Assembly: GCA_026985685.1 (NCBI GenBank)
Contig: JALSQA010000071.1
Coordinates: 1 to 16,784 of the forward strand
DNA from: Campylobacterales bacterium
Lineage (GTDB): Bacteria > Campylobacterota > Campylobacteria > Campylobacterales > QNZT01
Length of the DNA stretch: 16,784 nucleotides
Direction: 5' to 3'
Part shown: positions 1 through 6,678 of the stretch, piece by piece
Numbering within the stretch: the first letter of the stretch is position 1
Layout of the letters: every line of letters begins with the position of its first letter
The notes under the pieces: generated by a model
Database searches by the model: none
What the model was told of the DNA's origin: nothing
The model's input: the letters and a program-made list of their open reading frames with translations, nothing else
Translations under genes and position numbers: made by a program

Positions 1-222
1 TTTTTTTGCACCTTTAAACGTAAATTTAAAAATTGGGTTTTTTGACAAAAATTGGCTTGAAGAGATTTCATAAACAACTTTATCACCAACTTTTGCTTCT
101 AAGTGAGTAATAAAATTTGCTTCTTTCCCTTTCTTTTTTGCTACATCATAAGTAAGCATAGGATGTTTTACCATAACTTTTGCTTTTATTATTCCATCTT
201 TTTCTTTTGCTTTTATTTTCAT
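1..222 (-). CDS. soxZ: Thiosulfate oxidation carrier protein SoxZ (partial, C-terminus beyond the left edge)
   Basis: SoxZ pairs with SoxY to make the periplasmic carrier that holds sulfur intermediates during thiosulfate oxidation. The first 74 residues are visible and stay in frame to base 1, so the rest lies outside the window. Family-typical segments are seen: KVMVKHPMLTY near residues 15-25, a stretch around NFITHLEAKVGDKVVYE (36-52), and SKNPIFKFTFKG (60-71). There is no signal peptide, as expected, because SoxZ travels with Tat-exported SoxY. The ATG at 222 is preceded by AAGGA about seven bases upstream. It follows soxY by 58 bp on the same strand. The frame was read directly from the reverse complement. 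Confidence 0.93.
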   Translation of the reverse strand, partial: MKIKAKEKDGIIKAKVMVKHPMLTYDVAKKKGKEANFITHLEAKVGDKVVYEISSSQFLSKNPIFKFTFKGAKK

Positions 223-280
223 TAGTGTTCCTTTTTATTTCTATACTTTTTTATACTATTTGGATTTTAAAAATTGAAGA

Positions 281-727
281 TTAACCTTCACATCCACCTA
301 GAGCAACTTCAAGACTTTTTGAAACTTTATAAAATTTCCCATCTTTTCCTTCAACAGCGATAGTAATTGCACCAGATTTTTTCATCTTGATTTTGATACC
401 ATAGTTAACTGGTTGCCCATCAGGTACTGTAAATACTGCTACTGCACTTTCTGGGTTAGAATCTTGAAATACTGCCACAGATTTTGCTTCTATATCAGTT
501 TTAATATCAACAGGAATAGCACCACCATTACTAGCAACTTTTGGAACTTTTAATTTAATCCCTTTTTCTATATATGTCTGTTTTCCATAAAGAGCTTCAA
601 GAGCAGAATCAACTGTCTTTGCTTTCCATGCTGCTGGCTTCTCTTTTCTGTAATCTAATGCACTCAAACTAGCTGGCAATACAGCAAGTGCCATAATACC
701 AAAACCTATAAATTCTCTTCTGTTCAT
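281..727 (-). CDS. soxY: Thiosulfate oxidation carrier protein SoxY, with variant C-terminal carrier motif
   Basis: SoxY carries the sulfur substrate covalently on a Cys near its C-terminus and presents it in turn to the Sox enzymes; SoxZ is its partner. The 148-residue protein starts with a short twin-arginine signal (MNRREFIGFG), then a hydrophobic stretch to about residue 23, so Tat export is expected. The body is a typical SoxY sandwich domain with DGQPVNYGIKIKMKK near 103-117. The protein ends LGGCEG, placing the carrier Cys at 146; the textbook ending is GGCGG, so one Gly is replaced by Glu. The codons at 281-298 read unambiguously. A weak AAAGGA lies upstream of the ATG. It sits between soxD and soxZ on the same strand. 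The family call is firm; the effect of the Glu is unknown. Confidence 0.93.
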   Translation of the reverse strand: MNRREFIGFGIMALAVLPASLSALDYRKEKPAAWKAKTVDSALEALYGKQTYIEKGIKLKVPKVASNGGAIPVDIKTDIEAKSVAVFQDSNPESAVAVFTVPDGQPVNYGIKIKMKKSGAITIAVEGKDGKFYKVSKSLEVALGGCEG

Positions 728-755
728 CTAAATATCCTTTCCTTGTTTTATAAGA

Positions 756-779
756 AATGTGCCAAAATTATGACACATT
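756..779. repeat. Imperfect inverted repeat between soxD and soxY
   Basis: AATGTG at 756-761 is complementary to CACATT at 774-779. After one mismatch, CA (763-764) also pairs with TG (771-772). It lies 29 bp upstream of soxY inside the 105-bp soxD-soxY gap. It could be an operator, a weak hairpin that sets relative expression, or chance in A+T-rich DNA. It has no U-rich tail that would make it a good terminator. Confidence 0.4.
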
Positions 780-832
780 AGTTATTTATAAATTATAAAA
801 AGTAATTGTAAAATAATCGTGAAGTATAACTT

Positions 833-1966
833 TTACTTAGCTTTACTTACCATATAATCTACAGTTGCTTTTACCTCATCATCTTTTAAACTCATTTTTC
901 CACCATGTGGAGGCATTGCACCTTTACCATTTAAAGCATTTTTATATACAGCTTCGATACCTTTTTTGGTAACTTTTGCCCAGGCTTCTTTATCTCCAAA
1001 TACTGGTGCACCTGCTGCTCCACTATCATGACAAACTGCACAAGTTGATTCATATATAGCTTTTCCAGGTGATGCTTTAGCTTGTCCCTCTTCTTTTGGT
1101 AAATCTCTTGCAACAGACATAGGTGGTAAGAAATCTTTCATCTCCACTTTTATACGTGCGAGTTTTGGTTCACCCTGGAAACAATCTTTCATACAACGTG
1201 TACCATTTCCATAATTTTTATAATTATTAAAAAATTCACGTGCATTATCAAGCCCTTTTGGGCCATCAATTTTTGGCACAAACCCATCTTTGTTAGGCAT
1301 AACAATTTTCATAAATTTTGCTCTATTTAGATCATAATCATCATCAAGCTCTTCACCATCAATTTTTAACTCATTGATTGAAATGATGTATGCACATAAA
1401 GCATAGACTTGATCATTTGTCAGACTAAGTGGTGCTGGGTGAGGCATACCTGTTTTAATGTACCACCAAAGTGTACTAGCTTGTGGCCAATAAGTACCAA
1501 AAACACGGATAGGTCCGTCCATATCAGGACCTGTTCTTTGATTTTTAAGTGTTTTTTGTCCTTCGTATGCATTTCCTTTTGCAAGTGAAGGATAACCTCC
1601 GCCACCTGAACCAAAATCACCATGACATACAACACACTTCTCTTCATAAAGATCGTCACCTTCTTCTACAGTACCGTGTCCTTCAGGAAGTCCTGTACCA
1701 TCAGGCATGACATCAATATCCCATGCTTTTATCTCATTTGGGGTTGGTTTTCGACCAAAAGTAAAACCACCTTTTAATGTATCTTCATTCACTCTATATA
1801 CAGAAGTTTTACCACTTTTTATAGGATATGTAACTCCACCATCAATTACTTTTTTACCATTTTTATAAGTATGTGATGCTCCAGTATCAGCAGCAAATGC
1901 CATTGTTGAAACTGTAGCCGCAGACAATACTGCTGAAATTAATACTTTACGATAAGACTTGAACAT
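833..1966 (-). CDS. soxD: Sulfane dehydrogenase dihaem cytochrome c subunit SoxD
   Basis: SoxD takes electrons from the molybdenum subunit SoxC as sulfane sulfur on SoxY is oxidised, and passes them to the periplasmic cytochrome pool. A Sec signal peptide is clear (hydrophobic core 8-20, cleavage likely after AFA at 25). Two haem c sites are visible: CVVCH at 111-115, with a likely Met axial ligand in KTGMPHPAP (M174), and CAVCH at 309-313, with GAMPPHGG (M351). A Cys pair, C258 and C262 (RCMKDC), lies between them. At 377 residues it is close to the usual SoxD length. The ATG lies inside the end of soxC (20-bp overlap) behind a very strong Shine-Dalgarno sequence. The symbol follows from the SoxC neighbour and the dihaem layout. 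Confidence 0.92.
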   Translation of the reverse strand: MFKSYRKVLISAVLSAATVSTMAFAADTGASHTYKNGKKVIDGGVTYPIKSGKTSVYRVNEDTLKGGFTFGRKPTPNEIKAWDIDVMPDGTGLPEGHGTVEEGDDLYEEKCVVCHGDFGSGGGGYPSLAKGNAYEGQKTLKNQRTGPDMDGPIRVFGTYWPQASTLWWYIKTGMPHPAPLSLTNDQVYALCAYIISINELKIDGEELDDDYDLNRAKFMKIVMPNKDGFVPKIDGPKGLDNAREFFNNYKNYGNGTRCMKDCFQGEPKLARIKVEMKDFLPPMSVARDLPKEEGQAKASPGKAIYESTCAVCHDSGAAGAPVFGDKEAWAKVTKKGIEAVYKNALNGKGAMPPHGGKMSLKDDEVKATVDYMVSKAK

Positions 1967-3245
1967 TGTTCACCTCCCCTTTTGCTGTAACTTCCCAAGT
2001 AGCAATACCATTTCTATGATATACTGATTCAACACCCATTACTTCTCTTTCATGTTTTACTGTAGGTTGGATATGTCCTGCGTCATCTCTAGCACGTGAA
2101 GATAAAAGCAACGGCTTGCCTTCATATTTGTACATATAACTAAATCTTGTCCAAGATTTTGGTAATACCAATCCTTTAAGCTTAGCTTCTGTCCAGTTTT
2201 TGCCACCATCAAATGAAATATCTACACCTTCGATAGTTCCCTGACCACTCCAGGCTAATCCTTGAATTTCTACTAAATCACCTTTTTTCAAATCAGTCCA
2301 AGGTTTTTCAGGACAAGGAGATGTAATAATAGAATTTACCTCTAAGGCATAAAAATGCTGAATAGCTTTTCCATCTGGTTTTAGTGCAGTATATTTTGCT
2401 GTCTCTTCTTTTGCATAAAATGGTTCTGATGCAAACTCTAATCTACAAAGCCATTTAACACATAAGTTTCCTTCCCAGCCAGGAAGCAATAATCTAATAG
2501 GATAACCTTGTTCAGGTCGCAATGCTTCACCATTTTGACCCCATACAACCATCGCATCATCTAAAACTTTATCAATAGGAACGGTTCTACCCATATGAGA
2601 AGAGTCTGCACCTTCAGCTAACATCCATCTAGCGTCTGGTTTTAATCCTAAATCTTTTAAAATTGTTTTAAGATATACACCTGTCCATTCTGCACAACTC
2701 ATCATACCTTTGGCAAATTGTACTGAATTAAACTGTGGTCCTCTCCATTCAGGTCCACCATTTGCAGGACATTCAATAAAGTGTGTTCTAGTTACACTTG
2801 GATAACGCTTGAGTTGATCCATAGTCAATACAAGTGGTTTTTCAACCAGTCCATGAATCATCAAACGATGTTCATTTGGATCAATATGTGCAACACCGCC
2901 ATGTGCACGACTAAAGAAAAGACCATTTGGTGTGATAATTCCCATAGATTCATGTATTGGACACATTGCTATAGAAGCTTGCCAGTTACCTGAAGATAGT
3001 AACTTTGTATTTCTTCTGATATTGTTATGTTCATATGCAGAAGGTATACCGTAACGATTTTTTGTCACGGGATCGCCAAGTGAAGTCCCCCACGGTTTTT
3101 CTTCCATAATCGCAGGATCATCTGCTAACAATGCAGAAGGTGCCACGATACCAGCAGCAGCAACAGCACTTACAGAAGCAGTTTTTTTGAAAAAATCTCT
3201 TCTGCCAGCAGATTCAAGTTTTTTAGACTCTTGCTCATTTGTCAT
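1947..3245 (-). CDS. soxC: Sulfane dehydrogenase molybdopterin subunit SoxC
   Basis: SoxC is the molybdenum-cofactor subunit of the Sox(CD) sulfane dehydrogenase and belongs to the sulfite oxidase family; it oxidises the sulfane sulfur on SoxYZ in the periplasm. The 432-residue protein has a Tat signal (GRRDFFKK at 14-21, then an Ala-rich hydrophobic region to about 41). The molybdopterin domain follows, with HFIECPANGG at 155-164; C159 is the likely Mo ligand by family comparison. HMGRTVP and GYPIRLLLPGWEGNLCVKWL are also family-typical. A C-terminal Mo-co dimerisation domain has VDISFDGGKNWTEA. The ATG at 3245 has AAGGAG upstream. The gene leads soxD, soxY and soxZ on the same strand. Having SoxCD implies complete oxidation of thiosulfate to sulfate, by the known pathway. 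Confidence 0.95.
   Translation of the reverse strand: MTNEQESKKLESAGRRDFFKKTASVSAVAAAGIVAPSALLADDPAIMEEKPWGTSLGDPVTKNRYGIPSAYEHNNIRRNTKLLSSGNWQASIAMCPIHESMGIITPNGLFFSRAHGGVAHIDPNEHRLMIHGLVEKPLVLTMDQLKRYPSVTRTHFIECPANGGPEWRGPQFNSVQFAKGMMSCAEWTGVYLKTILKDLGLKPDARWMLAEGADSSHMGRTVPIDKVLDDAMVVWGQNGEALRPEQGYPIRLLLPGWEGNLCVKWLCRLEFASEPFYAKEETAKYTALKPDGKAIQHFYALEVNSIITSPCPEKPWTDLKKGDLVEIQGLAWSGQGTIEGVDISFDGGKNWTEAKLKGLVLPKSWTRFSYMYKYEGKPLLLSSRARDDAGHIQPTVKHEREVMGVESVYHRNGIATWEVTAKGEVNNVQVLS
1971..1980 (-). promoter_or_regulatory. Strong ribosome-binding site for soxD inside soxC
   Basis: The minus strand reads AGGGGAGGTG, ending four bases before the soxD ATG, within the last codons of soxC. It is a much longer anti-16S match than most sites in this window, and it fixes the soxD start. 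Independent strong initiation of SoxD, or coupling to SoxC termination, is inferred. Confidence 0.8.
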
Positions 3246-3343
3246 TCATTCTCCTTATAATATTTATATTTTATATTTGCATACTTTACAAGTTACATTA
3301 GTATTTACTTATAAAATATGATATATTTAATATACAACACTAA

Positions 3344-3359
3344 ATTATAGTGCAGCACT
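3344..3359 (-). promoter_or_regulatory. Candidate soxC promoter -10 box overlapped by a short palindrome
   Basis: On the minus strand the sequence reads AGTGCTGCACTATAAT. It contains a consensus TATAAT (3349-3344) fused to the palindrome AGTGC-T-GCACT (3359-3349). No good -35 box is seen, which is common for Campylobacterota promoters. Transcription from here would give a leader of about 90 bases before soxC. The palindrome could be an operator for a sulfur-responsive regulator. Nothing else recognisable lies in the A+T-rich 3246-3531 gap. Confidence 0.4.
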
Positions 3360-3531
3360 CTTATGAAATAATTAAATATTATTATTATTACTTTTTGTAG
3401 CACTAGAGGTTTTTTTTGTGTAACTATATGAAACACCTAAAATCTATTTTTAAGATAATAAATTTAAATATAAGAGTTATTATTTATATAAAATTTTATG
3501 ATAGCATGTTTTTGATATTTATTTATGTTAT

Positions 3532-3810
3532 TTATAAACTAAATTTTTGGAAAATCCCTAAAATAACATATTTATTATTCTTATTATCAATATAAAAAGG
3601 AATAATAAATCCTTCATGTTCTATATCTTTTATATCATCATCATCGAAATAAACTGAAGGTTTATATTTTTGCACTTTTGTAGGTAAATTGTATAAAACA
3701 GTATCAAGATAAAGTTTAAACTTTTTAGTTTCATTTATATCTTTTTGCATAAAATCAACCAAAATATTTTTCAACTGTTCTATAAATTCTTTACTGCACA
3801 CAATTTGCAT
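3532..3810 (-). CDS. RelE/ParE-family toxin-like protein
   Basis: This 92-residue protein resembles the RelE/ParE-type toxins common in Campylobacterota. Members act as mRNA interferases or gyrase poisons, and which applies here cannot be told. Recognisable features are the N-terminal MQIVCSKEFIEQLKNIL helix region, the central YKPSVYFDDDDIKDI segment (about 49-63), and C-terminal strands GFIIPFYID and KYVILGI. The catalytic Arg/Tyr set of E. coli RelE is not obvious. The gene starts on the last base of the upstream small gene (TGATG, one shared base), typical of an antitoxin-toxin pair. It lies 286 bp before soxC on the same strand, with no clear terminator between. The family call is from pattern memory. 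Confidence 0.7.
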   Translation of the reverse strand: MQIVCSKEFIEQLKNILVDFMQKDINETKKFKLYLDTVLYNLPTKVQKYKPSVYFDDDDIKDIEHEGFIIPFYIDNKNNKYVILGIFQKFSL

Positions 3811-4025
3811 CAGTTTTCCTTGGCTTTAAATAAGTTATTTAAAGACTCTAAACTTTCATATAATGGCTCTACTATGTTGGTATTTTCTATATAGTTTTGC
3901 AAAGTCTGATGTAATTGTTTTTGATGTTGGAAAAAATCTTCTTCTAAGATTTGTACTTTATCTTTAGGTAGCATAGTGATAAACTCTTTAAGAAATTCTT
4001 TTTTAACTTTTACTTGAATTATCAT
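3810..4025 (-). CDS. Putative antitoxin partner of the RelE/ParE-like toxin
   Basis: This 71-residue protein is called by position: it lies directly upstream of, and overlaps by one base, a RelE/ParE-like toxin gene. Its N-terminus (IIQVKVKKEFLKEFI) has an alternating strand followed by a helix. The middle (29-70) is mostly helical and rich in Gln, Glu and Leu, as expected of a toxin-wrapping antitoxin tail. I cannot identify a DNA-binding fold with confidence, although the strand-helix start would fit a ribbon-helix-helix. A perfect inverted repeat lies 15 bp upstream of the ATG and is a plausible site of autoregulation. The ribosome-binding site is weak (AAGTGA). Confidence 0.6.
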   Translation of the reverse strand: MIIQVKVKKEFLKEFITMLPKDKVQILEEDFFQHQKQLHQTLQNYIENTNIVEPLYESLESLNNLFKAKEN

Positions 4026-4040
4026 ATTTTTTCACTTAAC

Positions 4041-4070
4041 ATGACAAACCGTTATAATACGGTTTGTCAT
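4041..4070. repeat. Perfect 11-bp inverted repeat: candidate toxin-antitoxin operator or terminator
   Basis: ATGACAAACCG (4041-4051) and CGGTTTGTCAT (4060-4070) are perfect complements around the eight-base spacer TTATAATA. On the minus strand the centre reads TATTATAAC, which holds possible -10 boxes (TATTAT at 4059-4054, or TATAAC at 4056-4051) placed well for the antitoxin ATG at 4025. The repeat also starts 6 bp after the stop of the upstream porin-like gene, so it could act as that gene's terminator, but an A-rich rather than T-rich tail follows on the minus strand. I favour an operator overlapping a promoter. Confidence 0.7.
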
Positions 4071-4076
4071 ACTCTT

Positions 4077-5900
4077 TTAAAATCTATAGCGTAAAGATAA
4101 TCTAATATCATCAGCTTTTTCAACAGGATCCATACCAAATGCTTTAGCTTGTGCCATAGTCATTGGTGTACCACCTGCACCAAAGAATCCTTGACTTCCT
4201 GTATAATCATAATCAAGTTTTGTATATCTAAGTTCAGCAGAAAAACCTTTCATAATTGGTTGAATATAGTAAGCTTCAAATGCTTTACCACGTACTGCCA
4301 TTTTAGAACCTACCATTGTATCTTCTGCATATGTAAATGGTCTCCAGTATTTACTTCCATGGTTATACTCTAAACCGAAAGTACCATCATCAGTAAATAC
4401 AACAGGCATATTTACACCTACCCAATAAGATGTACCACTCTCATCATCATTTGAACCTAGCATACCCTCTTTTTTTATAAAATTAGCAGCTGCTTGAGGA
4501 TTTGCCTGTAATTGTCCAACCATAGTCTGTACAACTTGTGCTTGTGTTGCCTGAATTTGTGCTTGTGTTGGATTTGCTATATTTTGTTGTTGTAATGCTT
4601 GTTGAACACCTTGTTGTATAGCACCCATCATTTTATTCATGTCAAGTGTTTGGTAGGTATTATCTGGATGTGTTTTACTCCAGGCAAATGAAGCAAAGAA
4701 CTTTGTACCATCAAGAAAATCACTGATACCATCACCGATTCCATCAACTAAAACAGAAATTCCTGCACCATCTTGATCACCCATTGTTTTCATACTTAAA
4801 CCTTGATTTAAACCAAAACTACCATCATTGTTAATAGCTAACATACCGCTATTTTGTCCAGACATCATAGCAGGATCAGCCATCACAAATCCAGGAACAT
4901 TAAATCCTCTGTAATATGTCGTCATAATTTTGTATTGTCCATCATTGTATGGTACAAAAATCAGTCCAGCTAAATCTATATCTTTTAAAGTAGTAGTATC
5001 TTTTGCATAATCACCCAATGTAGCAAACCCACCATCCATATTAAATCTTGCTCTTGCATTTGTCAAGCCTCTACCAAAACAAAATTTTAAAGACATTCCA
5101 CTTACTGTAGTTAATTTATCAAGACCAAATTTAAAACTAGCTCCGTCAAATTCAACATTGATTAAATGCCCAAGTGGAGATTGTGGTTTTTGATCATCAC
5201 GTAATGAAATCAAAAATCCATCTGTAGAAGGTCTTCTTCCTAATGAAGCTGTCCAGCTTATATCTGAACCTAAAAGTGAATCACTCATATAAAGCCAAAA
5301 TGCTTGTCTTACTCTCACTTTATCATCAAGTAAGTTTTCATTCAATACCCAGTCAAAAGTATCAAATCCATAACCTCTTTGAGGGAAATTATTGTTTGCA
5401 GCATTTGAAGGTGACGCACCATAAGCTTTATTGAAAGATAGCTGTCCTTTAAAAATCATACTATTAGTTGGTGCATATGCCATATTTAACCAAAGTCTGT
5501 TTGACAATAGTGAACTATTTTTATGTTCTTTGCCAGACGCTGTAGTATATTTTAATTGATCAACCGCTGTTCTAAAATCAACATTCCATTTGATGTTATC
5601 AGTCGCATCATGAGCTTTTACTTTCAAAAGTTGTTTTTTTAAACTTTTAAGGCTTTTTTCTAATTTTGCAACTTTTTTTTCTAAATCAACTGAAGGTGCT
5701 TTTTTAACAACCTTAACTTCTTTCACCGCTTGTGCTTTTTGTACTGGTTTAATAACTTTTGCAGTTTTAGGTGTAGCAGGAACAGCTTTTTTAACACCCA
5801 CTGGGTATGTTTTTGCCAATGGAATATTATCCAAATTTTGTGCATTAGCACTTGTTGTTACAATTGCAGCGGCAATTGACATAACAATATATTTTTTCAT
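4077..5900 (-). CDS. DUF3373-family outer-membrane protein (porin-like)
   Basis: This 607-residue protein matches, from memory, the DUF3373 family of Campylobacterota, presumed outer-membrane beta-barrels with no assigned substrate. It has a Sec signal peptide (cleavage after SANA at 20). A Lys/Ala/Val/Pro-rich linker follows (33-68), then a short coiled coil (VDLEKKVAKLEKSLKSLKKQ, 71-90) and a long barrel-like region starting NIKWNVDFRTAVDQLKYTT. The C-terminus is RLSLRYRF, ending in the terminal Phe expected for BAM-dependent insertion. The linker and coiled coil may contact peptidoglycan or trimerise, as in S-layer-like porins. A Gln/Ala-rich segment near residues 421-477 interrupts the barrel and probably forms a surface loop. 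The ATG follows AAGGAG. It is transcribed away from the DUF4149 gene. Confidence 0.8.
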   Translation of the reverse strand: MKKYIVMSIAAAIVTTSANAQNLDNIPLAKTYPVGVKKAVPATPKTAKVIKPVQKAQAVKEVKVVKKAPSVDLEKKVAKLEKSLKSLKKQLLKVKAHDATDNIKWNVDFRTAVDQLKYTTASGKEHKNSSLLSNRLWLNMAYAPTNSMIFKGQLSFNKAYGASPSNAANNNFPQRGYGFDTFDWVLNENLLDDKVRVRQAFWLYMSDSLLGSDISWTASLGRRPSTDGFLISLRDDQKPQSPLGHLINVEFDGASFKFGLDKLTTVSGMSLKFCFGRGLTNARARFNMDGGFATLGDYAKDTTTLKDIDLAGLIFVPYNDGQYKIMTTYYRGFNVPGFVMADPAMMSGQNSGMLAINNDGSFGLNQGLSMKTMGDQDGAGISVLVDGIGDGISDFLDGTKFFASFAWSKTHPDNTYQTLDMNKMMGAIQQGVQQALQQQNIANPTQAQIQATQAQVVQTMVGQLQANPQAAANFIKKEGMLGSNDDESGTSYWVGVNMPVVFTDDGTFGLEYNHGSKYWRPFTYAEDTMVGSKMAVRGKAFEAYYIQPIMKGFSAELRYTKLDYDYTGSQGFFGAGGTPMTMAQAKAFGMDPVEKADDIRLSLRYRF

Positions 5901-6031
5901 CTTTACTCCTTGTATTTAACTAAAAAATAGTTATGTAATTGTACTATTATGAAAGTTAAAGTTTAAAAATAAAGTAGAAAAGTAAGTATAATTTTTCATT
6001 ATATATATCTAAAAAGTAACACGAAAAATAT

Positions 6032-6057
6032 ATGATGTGACTAAAAAGCCACATCAT
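6032..6057. repeat. Inverted repeat in the divergent intergenic region
   Basis: ATGATGTG (6032-6039) is perfectly complementary to CACATCAT (6050-6057), with a further CT/AG pairing inside and an AAAA loop. On the minus strand it is followed by ATATTTTTCG, so it could stop antisense readthrough running leftward from tsaD. It also sits between two divergent genes, where an operator would be equally plausible. I cannot decide between these. Confidence 0.5.
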
Positions 6058-6165
6058 TTCCCCTGTCTATATAGCAGTAAGTGTAATATTTATTAAACTT
6101 ACAAAAAGTATTATATTACAATTGGGATAAATATTATCTTAATTAAACTTTTTTTTGATATTATG

Positions 6166-6186
6166 TCGTATAACATATTTATACGA
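6166..6186 (+). promoter_or_regulatory. Hairpin abutting the DUF4149 ribosome-binding site
   Basis: TCGTATA (6166-6172) pairs perfectly with TATACGA (6180-6186) around a seven-base loop. The right arm runs into the Shine-Dalgarno sequence GAAGGA (6185-6190) of the downstream gene. If transcribed it could limit ribosome access. A TATTAT box at 6159-6164 would put the start of transcription inside the repeat, in which case it is more likely a DNA operator. Confidence 0.4.
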
Positions 6187-6195
6187 AGGAAACAT

Positions 6196-6678
6196 ATGCC
6201 AAAAATTCCACAGGCAATTACTATAGCCTATATTATACTTTTGGGTATTACCCTAGGGGCAGGACTATATGCTGGTATTGTTGTAGCACCTGTAACATTT
6301 CATAGTGAAATTTACTTGGGAACTGAACTACTTACACGTTTTCAAGAAGGTCTCATTATGACTGAAAATTTTGTAAGGCTTAGTTATCTTGTTGATTTTA
6401 CATTAGTATGTGTTGCTCTTTATGAAGGATTTAAATGGAAAAACTTTGATAGAGATACAATAACTACTTTTTCAACTTTAGTTGTTTTATCAACAGGTTT
6501 ACTATATGTACATTATTACATTCCACAGATATTAGACTTTCAAAAACAAGGTGAAAAAGTTACGCAAAGTAAAATTTTTGAAAATACTCATTTTGCTAGT
6601 GAACTTGATTTTAAACTTTTTGCTTTGGCACTTTTAATACTGCTATCAAGAAACTTATATCGCACTCTTAGGCATTGA
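6196..6678 (+). CDS. DUF4149-family integral membrane protein
   Basis: This is a 160-residue inner-membrane protein resembling the DUF4149 (TMEM205-like) family, whose function is unknown. Four membrane segments are predicted by eye: 8-31 (ITIAYIILLGITLGAGLYAG), about 62-79, 89-109 and 138-152. The first helix runs into VVAPVTF, and HFASELDFKLF precedes the last helix, as in the family. An in-frame ATG at 6163 would add 11 residues. I chose 6196 because GAAGGA lies five bases upstream and the longer N-terminus (IFIRRKH) does not look conserved. It is one of two plus-strand genes, and its last 24 bp overlap the tsaD 3' end tail to tail. No functional partner is evident. Confidence 0.75.
   Translation: MPKIPQAITIAYIILLGITLGAGLYAGIVVAPVTFHSEIYLGTELLTRFQEGLIMTENFVRLSYLVDFTLVCVALYEGFKWKNFDRDTITTFSTLVVLSTGLLYVHYYIPQILDFQKQGEKVTQSKIFENTHFASELDFKLFALALLILLSRNLYRTLRH

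Noticed and set aside
750..765. Sigma-54-like promoter ahead of soxY: TTGGCAC on the minus strand followed at correct spacing by TTAT
   Set aside because: The -24 half is perfect, but the nearly invariant GC of the -12 half is replaced by AT, so a functional sigma-54 promoter is unlikely.
2781..2993. Plus-strand open frame inside soxC
   Set aside because: It lies wholly within a well-supported gene, has a low-complexity translation, and has no ribosome-binding site; other opposite-strand frames over soxD, the DUF3373 gene, the DUF4105 gene, dxr and the NFACT gene were dropped for the same reason.
3246..3531. Possible short gene or small RNA between the toxin gene and soxC
   Set aside because: Only A+T-rich sequence with frequent stops, a possible -10 box and a short palindrome; no stem with a U tract to support a small RNA.
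3532..4025. Mobile-element origin for the toxin-antitoxin pair
   Set aside because: There are no integrase or transposase genes, terminal repeats or target duplications, and base composition looks like the surroundings.
6163..6195. Longer N-terminus for the DUF4149 protein from ATG 6163
   Set aside because: It lacks a Shine-Dalgarno site and overlaps the candidate -10 box and hairpin, whereas ATG 6196 has GAAGGA five bases upstream.
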